From the NCBI GenBank assembly GCA_000827325.1, contig KN832879.1:806001-870000 (forward strand): a stretch of 64,000 nucleotides of DNA, given 5' to 3'. The position numbers and the translations under genes were made by a program. The notes under the pieces are model-generated. The model was not told the DNA's origin. It ran no database searches and saw nothing but the letters and a program-made list of their open reading frames with translations. Positions 43,701 to 56,804 of this stretch are shown piece after piece (the first letter of the stretch is position 1; each line of letters begins with the position of its first letter). The stretch comes from Oidiodendron maius Zn (Eukaryota > Ascomycota > Leotiomycetes > Myxotrichaceae).

Positions 43701-46356
43701 CTACGTATTATCTGTGGTATAAAACCCTTCATAAGTCCAGTCCGAGTTCGCATGGTGAAGTATTAGGTGGGGATCCAATCCCAGTAATGCTGTTCTTATT
43801 TCTGGGTCTGTGAGTTCTTCATCCAAAGTAAAATCATTTCCAACATTGAATTGTTGTCCAGGGAAAGCTGGAAGCCCTTCCAGATTGAATGTAGAATATG
43901 TCTGAAATTGAGTATCTGTCATTGGGTGCGTTATGTGGCGTCCATCACTCCATAACTGTGAACCAAGAGATGATGACTGCTCTTGATCCGACGGCCTCGA
44001 CGTAGATAAGTTCGCACTGATACCATGTGAGAGAGGAAAGAGCGAGTCGATATACTGTTTGGAACGGTGTTCCACGATCGATTGTATGTGCCTTTTCACG
44101 ATATCGACGCTTCTATTTACACCAGGCATCGCTATCGCGGATCTTTGAAGGACACAAAGAAAGAATTTCAAATCGAGTTTCTCACGCGGAACGTCCACTT
44201 CCGGGACTGAGATAGTTTCGTCCTCTAATTGAAATTGTAAAACAGCAATTGTCGTTGCGATGTATGTACTGTAGCAGTTTAAGTACGTCGTGTGGCCATA
44301 ACCGAATGTAGAGGTAATAAGCTGCAGAAGATCGTGGATAGCAGCTGTGGCTGTGACACAAATCTGATATGAACGAGAGATAGTTGGGCTCTGAAATTCA
44401 GTAGCTCCAATAACAAGTGGTCGGTGAAGAAGAATGATTGTCGTATGGTACAGGAGATTTAAGGAAACAATATGAAGCGGTGGGCTTAGAGTTGGAAGGT
44501 CATTGGTAGTTAGTCGGATAATGTCTGGCAATTCAGTCCACCATTTCTGAATGGAGACAGATATTTTGGTAAATGCAGAATTCTTGGGGTTTCGCTCTCT
44601 CGGCCCATCCTCGTCACCGACTACTGTTGGCTCGGGAGAAGGGCCATATATATCGAGCATGATGTTGCTCAAAATCTGGGAGAGTTTACATAACGCAGTG
44701 AAACTTGAGATCATGTATCCCTTACGAGGAGCGTATTGTGGTTTCGCGGAATAGCCATTTTGCGTCTCATTGCCGTAATATGGTGTCCATAGTTCATCTT
44801 CCGTAAAATCATCCACTGCATTTGACTAGTAAGCATGACAGATAATGCAAAACTATTATTAATCCTGAGATGTTTAGTTTATCATAGAATACTCACTAAA
44901 TTGGGGTACAGTAGTCTCCATGGGTGGCGTGAAAGCTGGCATGCGACCACAGTAGAGACTGATGGCCTTGTCCCAAGTGTAACAACTCCAGAAAAGTCTC
45001 TTACGGATCTCAATATCTTCAGGCGATAGACTTTTGACGTATAGGCGAAGTTTATCACTGTGAAGGTGAATTCCGAGATCGATAGCCATCCTGAAAGCAA
45101 TACCCGAGTAGAGCCACGCTATTAAGGTGAGATGCACGTTATGACGAGTATGGTAGGTGCCTAACCTTGAGACGAGTTCGCAAAAGCAACCTCTCTTGCA
45201 GATTGCTGCAGGAGGGCTTGTATAGTTGGAATAGAGCTTGGCTGTGATATTGACATGCCTAGAGAGAATTGCGCCTGCTGTGCAAGTCTTCCCATAGTTG
45301 TGACTTCCGAGTCATGATTTTGAGAATCCTGCACACGGAATCGAGAACAGTGACCGAGAACAACCTTCAAGAGTGTTTCCGAGAAATATGATCTTTCTGG
45401 GCGCGCTTGTGAACCTAGAGCCATATCTCCTTTGTTTCTATTAGTATGACGCTAGGTTAAATGTAAGAGCGGACGCACTGGTAAATGCCGGGCGATAAAC
45501 AAATTGAAAGGTAGGATGAATCCAGCACCAGTGATACTTCAACAGCTCGCTGGTCTCACCACTTCTTATCTCATTTTGAATGTGCGAGATGCTCTCAACA
45601 GCAATTGCTTCGACATGTCGTTGAGCGGCAGCATTTGACACGAGAGTCTGCTTAATTTGATGCACATACTGAGAGTCGGCATCCTCGACTGCATCCTCTG
45701 CGTCGTGAGGAGACGCAATGCCAGCGTCTGAACGACCCTTGGCCGACGCTTCATGGAACGATGATGTTGGCCCATGGTAAGAAACCTCTCCATGATCATT
45801 CACGCAGATCTCTGAAATCCAACGCCCTCGATCGCTAGTTCCTGCGGGGCTTCCTTCATCCGCCTGATAAGATGGGCTGCTGCGACAGCTGATTGTTTCG
45901 CTGGGTCGGACCGGAAACGGTGAGACACGGGCCGCATCCTTATCGACAATTGGGCTTATACAGGACGAATTAAACTGTGTGCATGAAAAGAAGTTCTTAG
46001 CTGCTACCGATTGCCCTGTATTAACTATTGTAAGAGCCTACCTCATGGTCCTCGACAGATGCATCTGATGTGGCCGTGTATTTCTCTCGCAATAATTTCT
46101 CAACCTGGGCTTCTAGCGATCGAACATATGCAAGGGAAGGAGGCTTGTCGTAATGACACTGGCTCTTATGCGCAACACAGGTTGAACATTGAGGCTGACG
46201 ATTATCACATTTGGTCTAACTTCTCTTAACCTTGGTATCAACCACACAGTATGGGGAAGCGTCCCTCACCTTACGGCGTCGGCAGCTACTACAGGTAGCT
46301 CTTCGCCTCGTGTGACTGTCCGAAAGTCTTGTGATACTGCCAGTGTTTTTGTCCAT
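43701..46356 (-). CDS. Zn2Cys6 transcription factor with fungal_trans domain
   Basis: Six exons (46356-46270, 46215-46042, 45974-45479, 45429-45166, 45118-44897, 44815-43701) close in phase to 785 residues. The cluster spans the first intron and uses Cys 22, 25, 32, 39, 42 and 49 (CSSCRRRK / TKCDNRQPQCSTC). A dimerisation coil (VRSLEAQVEKLLREK) follows directly. The regulatory domain shows YHWCWIHPTFQFVYRPAF, AWLYSGIAFRMAIDLGIHL and KRLFWSCYTWDKAISLYCGRMPAF, the well-known XlnR-like fungal_trans core. It opens a run of catabolic-type genes (SDR, dienelactone hydrolase, transporter, P450) and is the obvious candidate to control them, which is inference from position. Confidence 0.92.
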
Positions 46357-46972
46357 AATGCGTCAGAGTATGTGCCATACGCCTATCACTTTTATCTTGC
46401 TCATTGTAGACCCACGTGGTCCAAGCCCCGAGTCCCAACGACAGAAGAATTGGGACCGAATTCTTTCTCCAAGAGACGCAGTCAATATCCCACCCCTCTG
46501 ATTCCGCATTCACTTCTTGGCAAGTATACGAGTCAGTGGTGAACGAAGTGAAAGCTAGGATGAGTCGCTCATATTTAGAATAGGCGAATCTCCGCGGAGA
46601 GTCCCCGATGTATCCGACTCTCCCACTCCAGGCAAATCATTAACCCCACTTGTTCTCGGAGCTCCAGCGAATATGTGCTGAATCTAGACTTACCCCGCGT
46701 TTAATTACAGTAAAAGGCGAATTCGGCGTCCCTATTTTTTGGTTTATTATTTTTTTTAGAAGGGGTCCCATTTCCGGGCACTTTGTAGCTGTGCATCTCT
46801 GCCCAGTTGTACTCCAAGGTACTTTGTACCGCTGCTAATTGTCATGCTCTTGCCCATTCTACAGAGTACACCTCACGCTCAAGAGCCCAACTTCTCGACA
46901 TCTTCACAAGCTTGATCTCTCACAGCAGAGAGAAGCGATAAGCACAGAAAATCATCTTTTTATTCTTGAAAC
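46357..46972. other. Intergenic, promoter of the Zn2Cys6 gene
   Basis: 0.6 kb between two genes on the minus strand. No further gene is seen. Confidence 0.4.
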
Positions 46973-47872
46973 CTACAAATGTTCAATACTGACTAGTTCA
47001 AGATTCTTCAAATTCGTACGATACCCAGTCGGCACTTCGCTTTTCAAGCACTCAATCGTGTCGAGATCCTGCAGCGACGACTTGATAGCGCTCCTAGTTA
47101 GTGTCCAACAAGGATTCATGTTATATCTTCGCAAAAAATCTTCATAATCCTTGCTCTTCAACTCGCTAAAACCAATCGGACAATTACTTCCTAGTCTTAC
47201 ATCTTCATAACCAAGATATAGAATCTCAAGTGCATCCCACGAAGCAAAGTTAGCAAAGTGGCAATCCGAGCATACTCTAGCGTTAACATCAAGCCCCACC
47301 CTCTTTACCCTTTTCAAGTCGCCTTTATTTACCAAATTAGCAAATTGCGAAAGACAACACCAAGCTCCCTCGACATCCTTGTTCCACTGCTCCCGGAAAT
47401 ACAGCGTGTCACGCTCAAAGTTAAAATAGACCCTCGGCGGTAGCAGGCTTATCTCATGCGCAGGAGTATCAGCCCGCTGGTGAGATTGTGATTCAAAAGC
47501 AAGAGTATAGTGCTTTAGACCCACGGATCGGGATTCGGAGCATACATGCAGAATTGGAGGGATGGATGAACGGAGCCCGCTATTGGTTTTGGTGTTGATA
47601 GCAACCACGCGTGGTTCCTCGGCTAAAATCTCCCATACCCTATTTTGGATTTCGTTAGGCAATTTGACGAAGTATGTGAAATATTTAGGGCGTTTGAAGT
47701 TTGCTATTATTTTTGAGGAAGGTGTATCCTGGTTGTGAGATTTTGGGCACTGTGAATGTCGTCTATTTATTGAATTTCTTGATGTTGGAATGTGTCGTTT
47801 TCCGGCCCCCAAGTCATAGCATGATAATGATGATGGCCTGCGAAACCTAGGGTAAATGGCCATCAGTTTCAA
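46973..47872 (-). CDS. 2EXR-domain protein
   Basis: A single exon codes about 299 residues; a second ATG at codon 4 is possible. It has the hallmarks of the 2EXR family: FTYFVKLPNEIQNRVWEIL, PRVVAI, PPILHVCSESRSVGLKHY, and PRVYFNFERDTLYF. The basic, Ser-rich first 60 residues look disordered. This family is hugely expanded in filamentous ascomycetes and has no known biochemical function. It stands in the middle of metabolic genes and need not belong to them. Confidence 0.9.
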   Translation of the reverse strand: MKLMAIYPRFRRPSSLSCYDLGAGKRHIPTSRNSINRRHSQCPKSHNQDTPSSKIIANFKRPKYFTYFVKLPNEIQNRVWEILAEEPRVVAINTKTNSGLRSSIPPILHVCSESRSVGLKHYTLAFESQSHQRADTPAHEISLLPPRVYFNFERDTLYFREQWNKDVEGAWCCLSQFANLVNKGDLKRVKRVGLDVNARVCSDCHFANFASWDALEILYLGYEDVRLGSNCPIGFSELKSKDYEDFLRRYNMNPCWTLTRSAIKSSLQDLDTIECLKSEVPTGYRTNLKNLELVSIEHL

Positions 47873-48517
47873 GGTAGATATTTAGTAAGAATATAGGTCT
47901 TACCTGCAAGTGCCTGCAAGAGCTCTCCGAGGGGCCCTGCCATCCATTGACCGGCGGGCAATTTTGTGTTTTCTCGGGGCCATTACAAAAGATAACATGT
48001 GTTTGATAGATAAGCAGAAAGATCCTTAGGTGGCAGGAGTCATCTGCCTGTATATGAAGGTGCTGCGCCGTTCGCTTTGATCTGCTTGGCCTTGCCCCAC
48101 TTTGCGATGACAAAACGATACTTAGGAGTACAACCGGGCATCGGGTCCTTTAGCCACAAGTGTCTGAAATGGAGCCTGCTTAAAATAAATAACTAAAAAA
48201 CTCGCGACACACAATTCGCCTTCTACTGTATACGATTAGATCGAAAGATAATCCTGTGCTAATTAATCGTTAAGTTGCTGATCAAGACTGGTACCAGTTC
48301 TTTCAGAGAAAGCTCTTGATTAAGTGCAGAACTTTTCGCGGAAATCAGCTGCAGGCACAATTATCTGATATCATAATAGTCACCTGTTGCGAATAACTTG
48401 CATACGGTCGACTTGAAAATAATTTTATTTCCAGTGGCCAGTAGGCCTTTCTACGTTCTAGAAATACGAGTTATATTAATACTAGGGAAATATTCGCTTT
48501 GCGAGTTGCGTAGCGGA
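47873..48517. other. Intergenic region, 0.6 kb
   Basis: Promoter of the 2EXR gene and 3' flank of the SDR. The frame 47847-48113 overlaps the 2EXR start and has no family signal. Confidence 0.4.
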
Positions 48518-49631
48518 TTATAATTTGCTATTGGGAATGCCTGTATTTTTCTCCGCCAATATATCAGCCTTAAGAGCTGGCCTATCTGCTCTTCCGGCAG
48601 TAGTCTGTTAGGGACATATAAGCATATATAATTACACGAAGAGTGGTAGCAATGCTACTTACCCCTCCGTCGACTGGCATTATGATACCTGTAATCCACT
48701 TTGCTTCTTTGCTACACAGAAACAGTACAGCTTCGATTCTCAGTATGGGCTTAGAATATCTCGATCTGAAAACACTTACAGTAGCCAACATCCCATCCAG
48801 TCCCTTCCCGCTTTAGAAGATTCTGGTTAATACGAGCTTGCCGCATATCGTCTGTCATGCCACGGCCTCTCACCATAGGCGTAAAGACCATGCCTGGTGC
48901 AACACAATTGACCCTAATACCTTCTGGGCCATGCTGAGCCGCCATGGCACGAGTCATCTGAATAATAGCCCCTTTTGAAGTCGGATATAGAAGACTAGGG
49001 TTTCCGCCAAGAACTATAAAATAAAATAGGGATTAGTGCATGCACCATGTGCTCCGGAAATGTGTCTTACGCCCGCTGACAGAAGATAGGTTCACAATCG
49101 CTCCCCTGCCGTTCTTGCGCATCACCGGAATAACGTGGCGGCACATCAGAACCATGCTTGTAACATTGATTCGGAAATCACGATCCCATGCTTCCATATT
49201 GATCTTAGTAGCATCTCCTATCGCGCCACCAACTCCAACTGTAGAAATAACGTCAAGTAATAGCTGGAATCGAAGCGGACCACTTACCAATATTGACGAG
49301 TATGTGGACTGTCCCAAATAGCCCAACCGCCTTCGTCACGGCCCTCTTGCAAGATTCCTCGTCTGTGACATCCACTTGGATAACTTCCGAGATGCCTCCT
49401 TCAACGTCAATCATGCGTTTGGTTTCAGCTGCCCACTCGAGATTGTAGTCAAGCAGTGCGACCTTCGCACCTTGACGGGCCAGGAGAATCGCAGTTGCTC
49501 TTCCATTCCCGATTTCGCCTTGTATAATGTTAGCAGTCATGTGTATGGTATATTAAGGTCCTAATCTTACCAGCCATTCTTGATCCTGCACCGGACACAA
49601 TTGCCACCTCTCCAGTGAAGTTGAAAGCCAT
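48518..49631 (-). CDS. Short-chain dehydrogenase, classical NAD(P) type
   Basis: Six exons (49631-49571, 49518-49288, 49238-49071, 49013-48780, 48730-48663, 48604-48518) close in phase to 282 residues. Motifs: VAIVSGAGSRMAGEIGNGRA (cofactor loop), VALLDYN with the acidic residue that favours NAD, DVTDEES, VNIVGVGG, IVNLSSVSG, catalytic YPTSKGA, VNCVAPGMVFTPMV and the end signature KWITGIIMPVDGG. The unusual NIVG in place of NNAG is shared by a fungal subgroup. Probably oxidises an alcohol or dihydrodiol; the neighbours suggest an aromatic degradation step. Confidence 0.9.
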
Positions 49632-50090
49632 CTTAGTATATGATTCTAGGACGTGATTGTCGGTACAAAATGGAGGGATTTATAGATATGACACCAGAAA
49701 ATGAGCAGTCCTGGGATATATTATTCGCACTTGACGCCTTGCAAGGCACGAAGGGTAGGTTGCGTGATAGCACCTCTACAGCACTGGATGATCGGCATCA
49801 TCCTGGCCGGCTATGGCCGTGTAACATAACTTCGGAGTATGTCCGCGGTGTCATATCGGGATCTAGTGAGTTAGTAACATATTTATAGACTCTGTATCAA
49901 TGGTAAGTGAGCCGTTCGTATTAGTGGACTAAATTTGACGTAATCTGATACAGATGATCTATCCCAAAGACAAGCAAAAGTACCTATGATGGATTTACTC
50001 AGCAGATGATGCCATTAACGAAAATTTATCTATGCGTATCCAGTATCTAAAAATGCTATAGAAACAATTGAGCTAGTATTCTATCTACCT
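49632..50090. other. Intergenic, promoter of the SDR
   Basis: Contains the SDR promoter and the 3' end region of the dienelactone hydrolase gene. No gene is seen. Confidence 0.4.
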
Positions 50091-51112
50091 CTACTGTGAG
50101 AGCCAATAATCGAACCATTGTACGATTCCGTCTAGACTTTGTTGCTTCACATAGCCTGTAAAGTTTTAGCACCCCCCAAAAAATCAATGAATCATAGCAA
50201 CTCACGTTCGTACGGATTATCCATGTTGCCACGCAAGGCAAATCCATGTTCGACGCCAGAAAATAGTTGTACCTGATAGGGAACCTTGACTTCCTGTAAT
50301 ATCTCAACGGCTCGTCTTCGAGAGTTTGTGTCGAAAGAGTGGTCAATTTCAGAGCAAGAGAGAAATAATGGCTCTACCTATAAATCAGTTATCCACTTTA
50401 TAGTATAGTTCAAAGTTCATACTTCTCAGATTGAAGAAATGATGTTCTTTGAGAAATGCAGGATGTGCGAATGCACCGGCTGTGACACTGCCCCCAGCCA
50501 GCTCGTTACACACAAACGGAGCACCAAAGCAATATCTGTAAATAACTTAGAGAACGATACGAACATCAATATAATTAGGAACTTACCCAACGCACGCATA
50601 CTTTGTCCCTGATTGGCCATACTTTTCTTTTACCTCGTTTACCCACTTAGGTACGGCTTCGTTCGCAAATGCCATATGCTTCCTTTTCCATGCCTCGTAG
50701 TCAAAATCCGGACTACTATTATCATGTCTATTCTTTCTATGTTTCCACACAGGATCCTAAATATTGACTTTAGATATTCAGTACAAAACAAGTGGCGTTG
50801 TCTTACCCCATTAAAATAGTCCAGCCCCAAAACCGTATATCCAGCGTCGGCAAAGCCATCCATAATTAGAAGGCCATTATTGAACATTCCCCAAACGTCC
50901 GGAAAGTACAACAATATATGGCCATTAGACTTGCTATCAGTTGGCATTGTGATGTACGTTTCCACTCCAGCAATAGTAGTGTAGCTACCACGCGGCTCCC
51001 CTTCATGGATGGAGCCTTTCAAGCAGCAATTGCCGGCAGGTTTTGCCAGATAAGAATTGCTTGTTTCAATGCCATTGTTTGTAACTGCATTGGCTTGGGT
51101 TGTTTCCACCAT
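50091..51112 (-). CDS. Dienelactone hydrolase family protein
   Basis: Five exons (51112-50807, 50756-50587, 50535-50423, 50373-50206, 50155-50091) close in phase to 273 residues. Features: GVETYITMPTD entry, ILLYFPDVWGM, nucleophile elbow GYCFGAPF with the catalytic cysteine of true dienelactone hydrolases, LFLSCSEIDHSFD with the Asp, and FSGVEHGFALRG with the His. Dienelactone hydrolases open 4-carboxymethylenebut-2-en-4-olide in the modified ortho-cleavage route; fungal paralogues also act on other lactones. It is divergent from the ACS-family transporter, sharing 466 bp of promoter. Confidence 0.92.
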
Positions 51113-51578
51113 GATGAATCTGATTGCTTTGGAGCTGATCTCTGTGAAGAAAGAGAGAAGGACAATTCCGCACCGGCAGAGCAAGGCGACTAGGAGAGGC
51201 AATTGGCAAGCCCTCCGGGATTACATACAGTATGCCAGCAGTAACCGGAAACTGTCGGATATAACAGCTATTAGGGAATTCATCTTAAAGACCCCCACTC
51301 TCATCAAGGCACTGTAGGTCTCCATCGCAGACGCCAATATATTTGTGGGGAATGGTTCAAAACCAGAAAACTGGTATCGGACAATGACCGCGGTGGAAAT
51401 CCGGAGGCTAATATATTCCCTCCCCACATTCCCCCGGATGTACTGCACTGTACATAATCTTTAGCGAAGACCCCTGGAATACTCCAAGATGTGGAGAATC
51501 TATATTACCTGTCTGTGCCCTTATTCTTATAGCTAGTATGCTGTTTGCTTGCTTCTCACAATTCATTTGATACCAATA
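51113..51578. promoter_or_regulatory. Shared divergent promoter, dienelactone hydrolase and transporter
   Basis: 466 bp of non-coding DNA separate the two start codons. It contains CGG-bearing stretches (for example near 51390-51405) that could serve a Zn2Cys6 regulator; no strict palindrome was found by eye. Confidence 0.45.
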
Positions 51579-53757
51579 ATGGCAACTGTCAAACCCGAAA
51601 GCGATCATTTCGAGCCCCAGTCGGGCGCAATTCAGGAAAGTGACGCGAATCTCGAGATCCATGACAACCAAAAGCCGGGTCTTCAAATTGCCTATGAAGT
51701 ATGAATTTTACAATATGCACAGCATGTATCATTACTGACACATGACAGCAAAATGCTGTCGGATATCATGAATATCACGAGGGTCTGCACATAGAGGTTT
51801 CAAATAGAGAGGTAAATGACAGATGTTATAACCATTCACAACCCTACCGTTCCTCATCCTAACTGTCTCTCTATCTGTAGAATAATCAAGTACGATGGAA
51901 GATTGATCTGGTTATCTTACCTATTTTCCTTATTACTCAAGCTCTACAATTCATGGACAAGACAGCCTTGAATTATGCGAACCTTTTTGGATATCAGAAG
52001 GCTCTAGGGTTAAAAGGCCAGGAGTTTAATTACCTTTCTGGCAGTGAGTTATGCCATGTAGAAGCAAACATATGAACTGCTCTGCTAATTTCAGTTCAGT
52101 GGTCTATGTGGGATACTTCTTCGGCCAGTATCCTTGCGGTTGGCTTATTGGCCGATTTCCTGCTCAGAGAGTGATTGCCATCTGTTGTTTTATCTGGGGC
52201 GTTATGGTACTCATTCTGACGCAATGTCGTACTTATTCCAGTGCTCGTAAGTCTCCTCTTTGATAAGATTTACGTATCCATATATTAATGAAGAGGCGCA
52301 AAGTTGGCGTACGATGTAGGTATCCAACTCTAGTCGAATATTTTCGTCAGCTTATCTCTTTGTCTCGCAGTTTTGATGGGAATATTTGAAGCTGCCGTGA
52401 CGCCGTATGTATATCATACGCATTATAATTTCTCAGCCCTTACTAATAACCTTTTTCATACAGCGGACTCACCTTGATGACTGGATTCTGGTACACTAGG
52501 AACGAAATACCTCTTCGTCAGTGTATTTGGTAGTATGTATAGTCATCGCCAATCCTGTGCTGATATAGTAACAAGAGTTATATAGTTCAGCACTTGGCTG
52601 GGGTGGTATCGTCGGTTCATATATATCAATGGGGGTTTCTAAACTCCCTGCCGACCTCACACCAGAGCGGTGGGAGCTTATTTTCTTTATTGTAAGTTTA
52701 TGCCATATTTTCGTTATATTAGACTCCATCTAATGCTTTTTATATTAGCTTGGGGGCGTAACCTGCCTATGGGCCTTCGTCATCTTCTTCCTACTTCCTG
52801 ACACCCCTGCCAACGCCCGCTTCTTGAACCAGCGTGAGCGTCTGATTGCCGTCAAAAGAGTTGCCGGCAATGAAATCGGTATTAAGAATAAGAAATTTGT
52901 CAAGGAACAGGCCCTTGTTGCGTTTGTGGACCCAAAAGCTGTCCTTGTATTCATTTCTGTATTCGCCGCGTGAGTCTATGGCCTGCTGGATGCGATCATG
53001 TGTATGCTAACATACGCTCAGCGCAATTCCAAACGGCGTAGTAAACTCTTTCTCGACAATAATCATTCGCGACATGGGTTTCTCTACTGCCAAAACAACG
53101 GAGCTAAAATCTGTCGGAGATGCTACCCAGATCGTGGCATTGTTCATTGGTGGTATTATTACATTGAATATACCCAACTCGAGACTTCTAACCGCAACAG
53201 CGGCAAATATTCTCTGCACTGTTTCAGCAGCTTGTCTAGCATACCTTCCAAGGTCAAATACTTGGGGAAGATTGGTTAGCTTCTGGCTCGTTAATTCGCA
53301 ATCAGTGGGATTTGCCGTGTCGTTGGTAACGATTAGTTCCAATATGGCTGGGTACACCCATCGGTCAGTTGCGAGTGCGATGGTCTTGTGAGTTTCTCCA
53401 TGTTGTCATATGAAGGTGTTGACTTATAACTTCATTTCGACAGCACGGCTTACTGTTGGGGAAATTTCGCTGGGCCATTGGTGGTGAAGGAATCAGAAGC
53501 CCCAGAATACCCTACAGCTACCATTGGCCTCCTGGTAGGATATGCAATCAAACTCGTTTGTCACTTGATCCTGCTTGGTAAGTTCTGCATATGTATTCGC
53601 AATCTCTCGAATGGGTTTAACTTCTTTAGTCTATTTGTATTCTGTGAATAGATATAGGGATAGGTCGTATGGGCCGGCGGATAAGGAGAATAGTAATGAG
53701 GCAGGCATGCAGGATAAGACAGAGTTTCAGAATAAAGATTTCCGATATGTGTTATAG
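51579..53757 (+). CDS. MFS transporter, ACS family (allantoate permease/DAL5, TNA1-like)
   Basis: About eleven exons broken by short introns from ATG 51579 to the stop at 53755. The first exons give a polar tail, then the ACS signature VRWKIDLVILPIFLITQALQ, FMDKTALNYANLFG, YVGYFFGQYPCGWLIGRFPA, MGIFEAAVTPGLTLMTGFWY and RNEIPLRQ. The second half has FLLPDTPANARFLNQRERL, FSTIIIRDMGFSTAKTTELK, VTISSNMAGYTHRSVASAMV and FTAYCWGNFAGPLVVKESEAP, with a charged tail after the last segment. ACS carriers import carboxylates such as allantoate, nicotinate or aromatic acids with protons. The divergent dienelactone hydrolase supports an acid or lactone substrate, as inference. I did not verify every splice junction. 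Confidence 0.88.
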
Positions 53758-54605
53758 AACAGTTTTATGGCTGTCGAGACTAATGGAAATTTTTTATTAC
53801 AACTGGTGGCCGCAACTTTCAAGTGGTGTCTTTAATCGCGAGGTTTACCGGAAACTAGGCGAGAAGGTGGAAACCTCGCGATTAGTCCTAAGGACGAAGT
53901 GATCTCACTAAAATCAAGCAATGGAGCTGGCGGAGGAGAAGGTCACTTGCTCTAGAGGCGTTCTACTCAAAATTGCTGCTGAGCCTGACGCGGTAGGCAG
54001 CAGAGATAATACGCAGCCCCCGCATGCTTGCACTAATACAGGGATGAAACGCGACCGACTGACACCCTAGACATACATGCTCATGCTGACGTCGCGAGAA
54101 AGTTCCCAAATACAGCAGTCCGCTAAGTCTATTCCTCGGCACGGAGGCTCGGTGGCTTCAATCATGTGATTAGTCCTATGCAAATGTGCGCCATAGTAGG
54201 CGTACAAGGTGGATTGGTATGAGACGAGAGAGTTGAGAAAGCGCAATTATTCGGAAAGAAGGAATCAGGTGTGTAAAATATGATCATCTTCAGAAGCCTT
54301 CGCCCGTTTTATGTTTTGCGGAAACCGTTTTATGAACCGGACATTGTCTACCCGAACTACAAAGCTAACCTCGAGCTAAATGTCGAAACGGTACAGTAAT
54401 AAATAACATATTTAAACATTTCCCGCGTCCAGTGGCATTCTAGCGCTGACTTATCGTAAGCAGGGATATCGGATTGGTGGACTGGACAGCAAAACGTATT
54501 TACGTACTGTACAGAACATCTATCACAACAGCTTTTTTGACACCTCCAACATCTTTGTCCTTCAAAGCTAATGTGAGTTAATTCGCACGCATATCGATAT
54601 TAACC
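53758..54605. other. Intergenic, 0.85 kb, promoter of the P450
   Basis: No gene is supported. It ends at ATG 54606. Confidence 0.4.
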
Positions 54606-56576
54606 ATGTTGTCTACCCCACGCACTCATGTCTGGATGCTCTGTCTCGTTACCTTGCCTCCCATGGCTTCAGTGTATCTCTTAAAGAATTCGCATTACGA
54701 TCTCAGTACTCCCAACCTTCTGGTGCATCTTGTTATCCTGGCGCTATGGCTCTTCTCTATGAACAATATCGTCTACGAGCACTACTTCGGCCCTCTAAGC
54801 GACGTCCCCATGGCCGGAGGCGACTGGTTTGTGCTAGGACATACTCCCTATATTTTTGGAAATATACAAGGGCTACCTTACTTGAAGCTCGTGAATAATA
54901 TGAAGCTCGATCATCGAGGTGTTTTCCGTGTCAAGGGAATCTTCCACCTCGGCGGACAGCTTGTTCTTACCGCCCCAGAAACCATCAATGAAGCTCTGAA
55001 CTCGCATTGCTATGATTGTAAGAATTAACACACCATTCCTCCAGCCCGTCCCAAACTCATTGATATAAGATGTGAAACCTCCGAAACCCATCGCGTTTCT
55101 GAGTCGGATCATCGGAAATGGATTAATAGCTTCGGAAATGGCCGAACACAAGGCTCAGAGGAAGGCTGTCTGGCCAGCCTTTCAGGGCCATATGATCCGC
55201 GAACTTGTACCGGATATGTGGCGCAAATCTTTCGAGTTTGCCGATGTTATCGCGTCTGAGACGGACCGCGAGACAGCTATGCTGGAATTTAACGGTATTG
55301 TATCTCGCGCAACATTGGGTGGGTCCCTGAAACATGTCATATTAACTTTATAAACTCTGGTTGATTAACAATTTCGTCTGCAGATATTATCGGTGTGTCC
55401 GCGTTTGGAAAAGACTTCCAAACTCTCTATAATTCTGATAATCGACTGGCCAGTGTCTACAAAAAGGCCTTTGATCCAACTCCTGATATTATTCGCTATT
55501 TCGCCACTTCTATGGTTTTGCCATCGTTTATGGGTCCCTGGATCCCGATGTCTGGGAATAGGAAAATTACCGTCGATTCAATGGTCATGAAAGAGCAATG
55601 CGCACAGCTGATTGCAGAAAATAGAGCAGCCCTGAAAGAGAGCGGCGACGGTAGACCGGATATCTTATCGCTCTTACTGAAAACTGATCTCTCTGATGAG
55701 GAGATCCTGGATCAGATGCTGACATTCCTTGGTGCCGGGTAAGCTCTGTCATCATCTCTTATTAAAAAAGCTGCTGTTTATTGATGCATTTGAGTACAGC
55801 CATGAAACTACAAGCTCTGCATCAACTTTCGCTGTTTACCTGCTTGCGACTCATCCAGATATCCAACACCGCGTCCGAAAGGAAGTCAGAGAAACGCTTT
55901 CCAAATACCGCCCAGAGGAGTTAACTATGCAGGTCCTTGATTCAATGCCATATCTAGCAGCGGTAGCTTCCGAGGCTCTCCGAGTGTGGCCGACCGTGGT
56001 ATGAATTCCAACCAACGAGACCATGGTACACTATGTATGTTTACTGACCTCTCTCAGCCAGTGACATCGCGTGTCGCAGTGGTAGGTTGCACCCGAAGTC
56101 ACTTCGAATGTTGCCTTCAACCAACTAATATACGCAAAACTAGAAACAAACCACCATAGCCGGTCTCAACATTCCACCAGGAACACACGTATCTATTGCG
56201 CCCATCACAATCCATCGTCTTGAATCCTTATGGGGTAAAGATGCACTCGTCTTCAACCCTGACCGCTGGCTTGACCCTAGTAATACTGTACCTGGCGGCA
56301 GCACCCATCCGTTGGCGTATATCCCATTCCTGACCGGCCCTCGCGCCTGCATCGGACAGGTCTTTGCAAAGGCCGAGATGAGATGCTTACTTGCCACGTA
56401 CGTGGAACGGTTCCAGTTCGAGATGTTTGATCCGAACGAGGAGCTTTCTGTAGCAGGAGTGGTAAGAAAACCCGTCTCCGCGCAAAGTATTGACTAATCT
56501 TGTCTTAAAGATCACAATCAAACCACGGGAATTAAAATTACGGATCACAGATTTGGGGTCCAGTCTTAAGGCATAA
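54606..56576 (+). CDS. Cytochrome P450 monooxygenase
   Basis: Seven exons (54606-55017, 55070-55318, 55384-55738, 55800-55998, 56058-56081, 56144-56461, 56511-56576) close in phase to 540 residues. An N-terminal anchor (LLVHLVILALWLF) places it on the ER membrane. All hallmarks are present: I-helix GAGHETTSS, K-helix EALRVWP (ExxR), VFNPDRWLDP, and the haem loop FLTGPRACIGQ with the thiolate Cys. Exon five is only 24 nt. The class resembles fungal P450s that hydroxylate fatty-acid or aromatic substrates, but I cannot assign a CYP number. It fits as the oxidising step of the neighbouring metabolic genes. Confidence 0.93.
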
Positions 56577-56804
56577 ATATTTGCGCGACTCCTACTAATC
56601 TCAGTACACTTTGCAGGCTTGTCGTCGAGTGTCGTTTGCGTATTTGGTAGTGACAAGGAGGTGGAAAATAATAAGCTAGGGAGATTTATAGAAATGGGAT
56701 CCAATTGCAAAGAATGAACATTATCTTCACTAATTCAAAATTTGTGATAACCGTTGGACCTCTCAAACACCCTGACTCGCATCTCTAGCGTCTAGACCAC
56801 CCTT

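Noticed and set aside
47847-48113. Minus-strand frame of 88 codons upstream of the 2EXR gene
   Set aside because: No family features and it overlaps the start of the clear 2EXR frame.
51390-51405. Possible CGG palindrome for a Zn2Cys6 regulator in the divergent promoter
   Set aside because: CGG triplets are present but no convincing inverted or direct pair at a standard spacing could be defined by eye.
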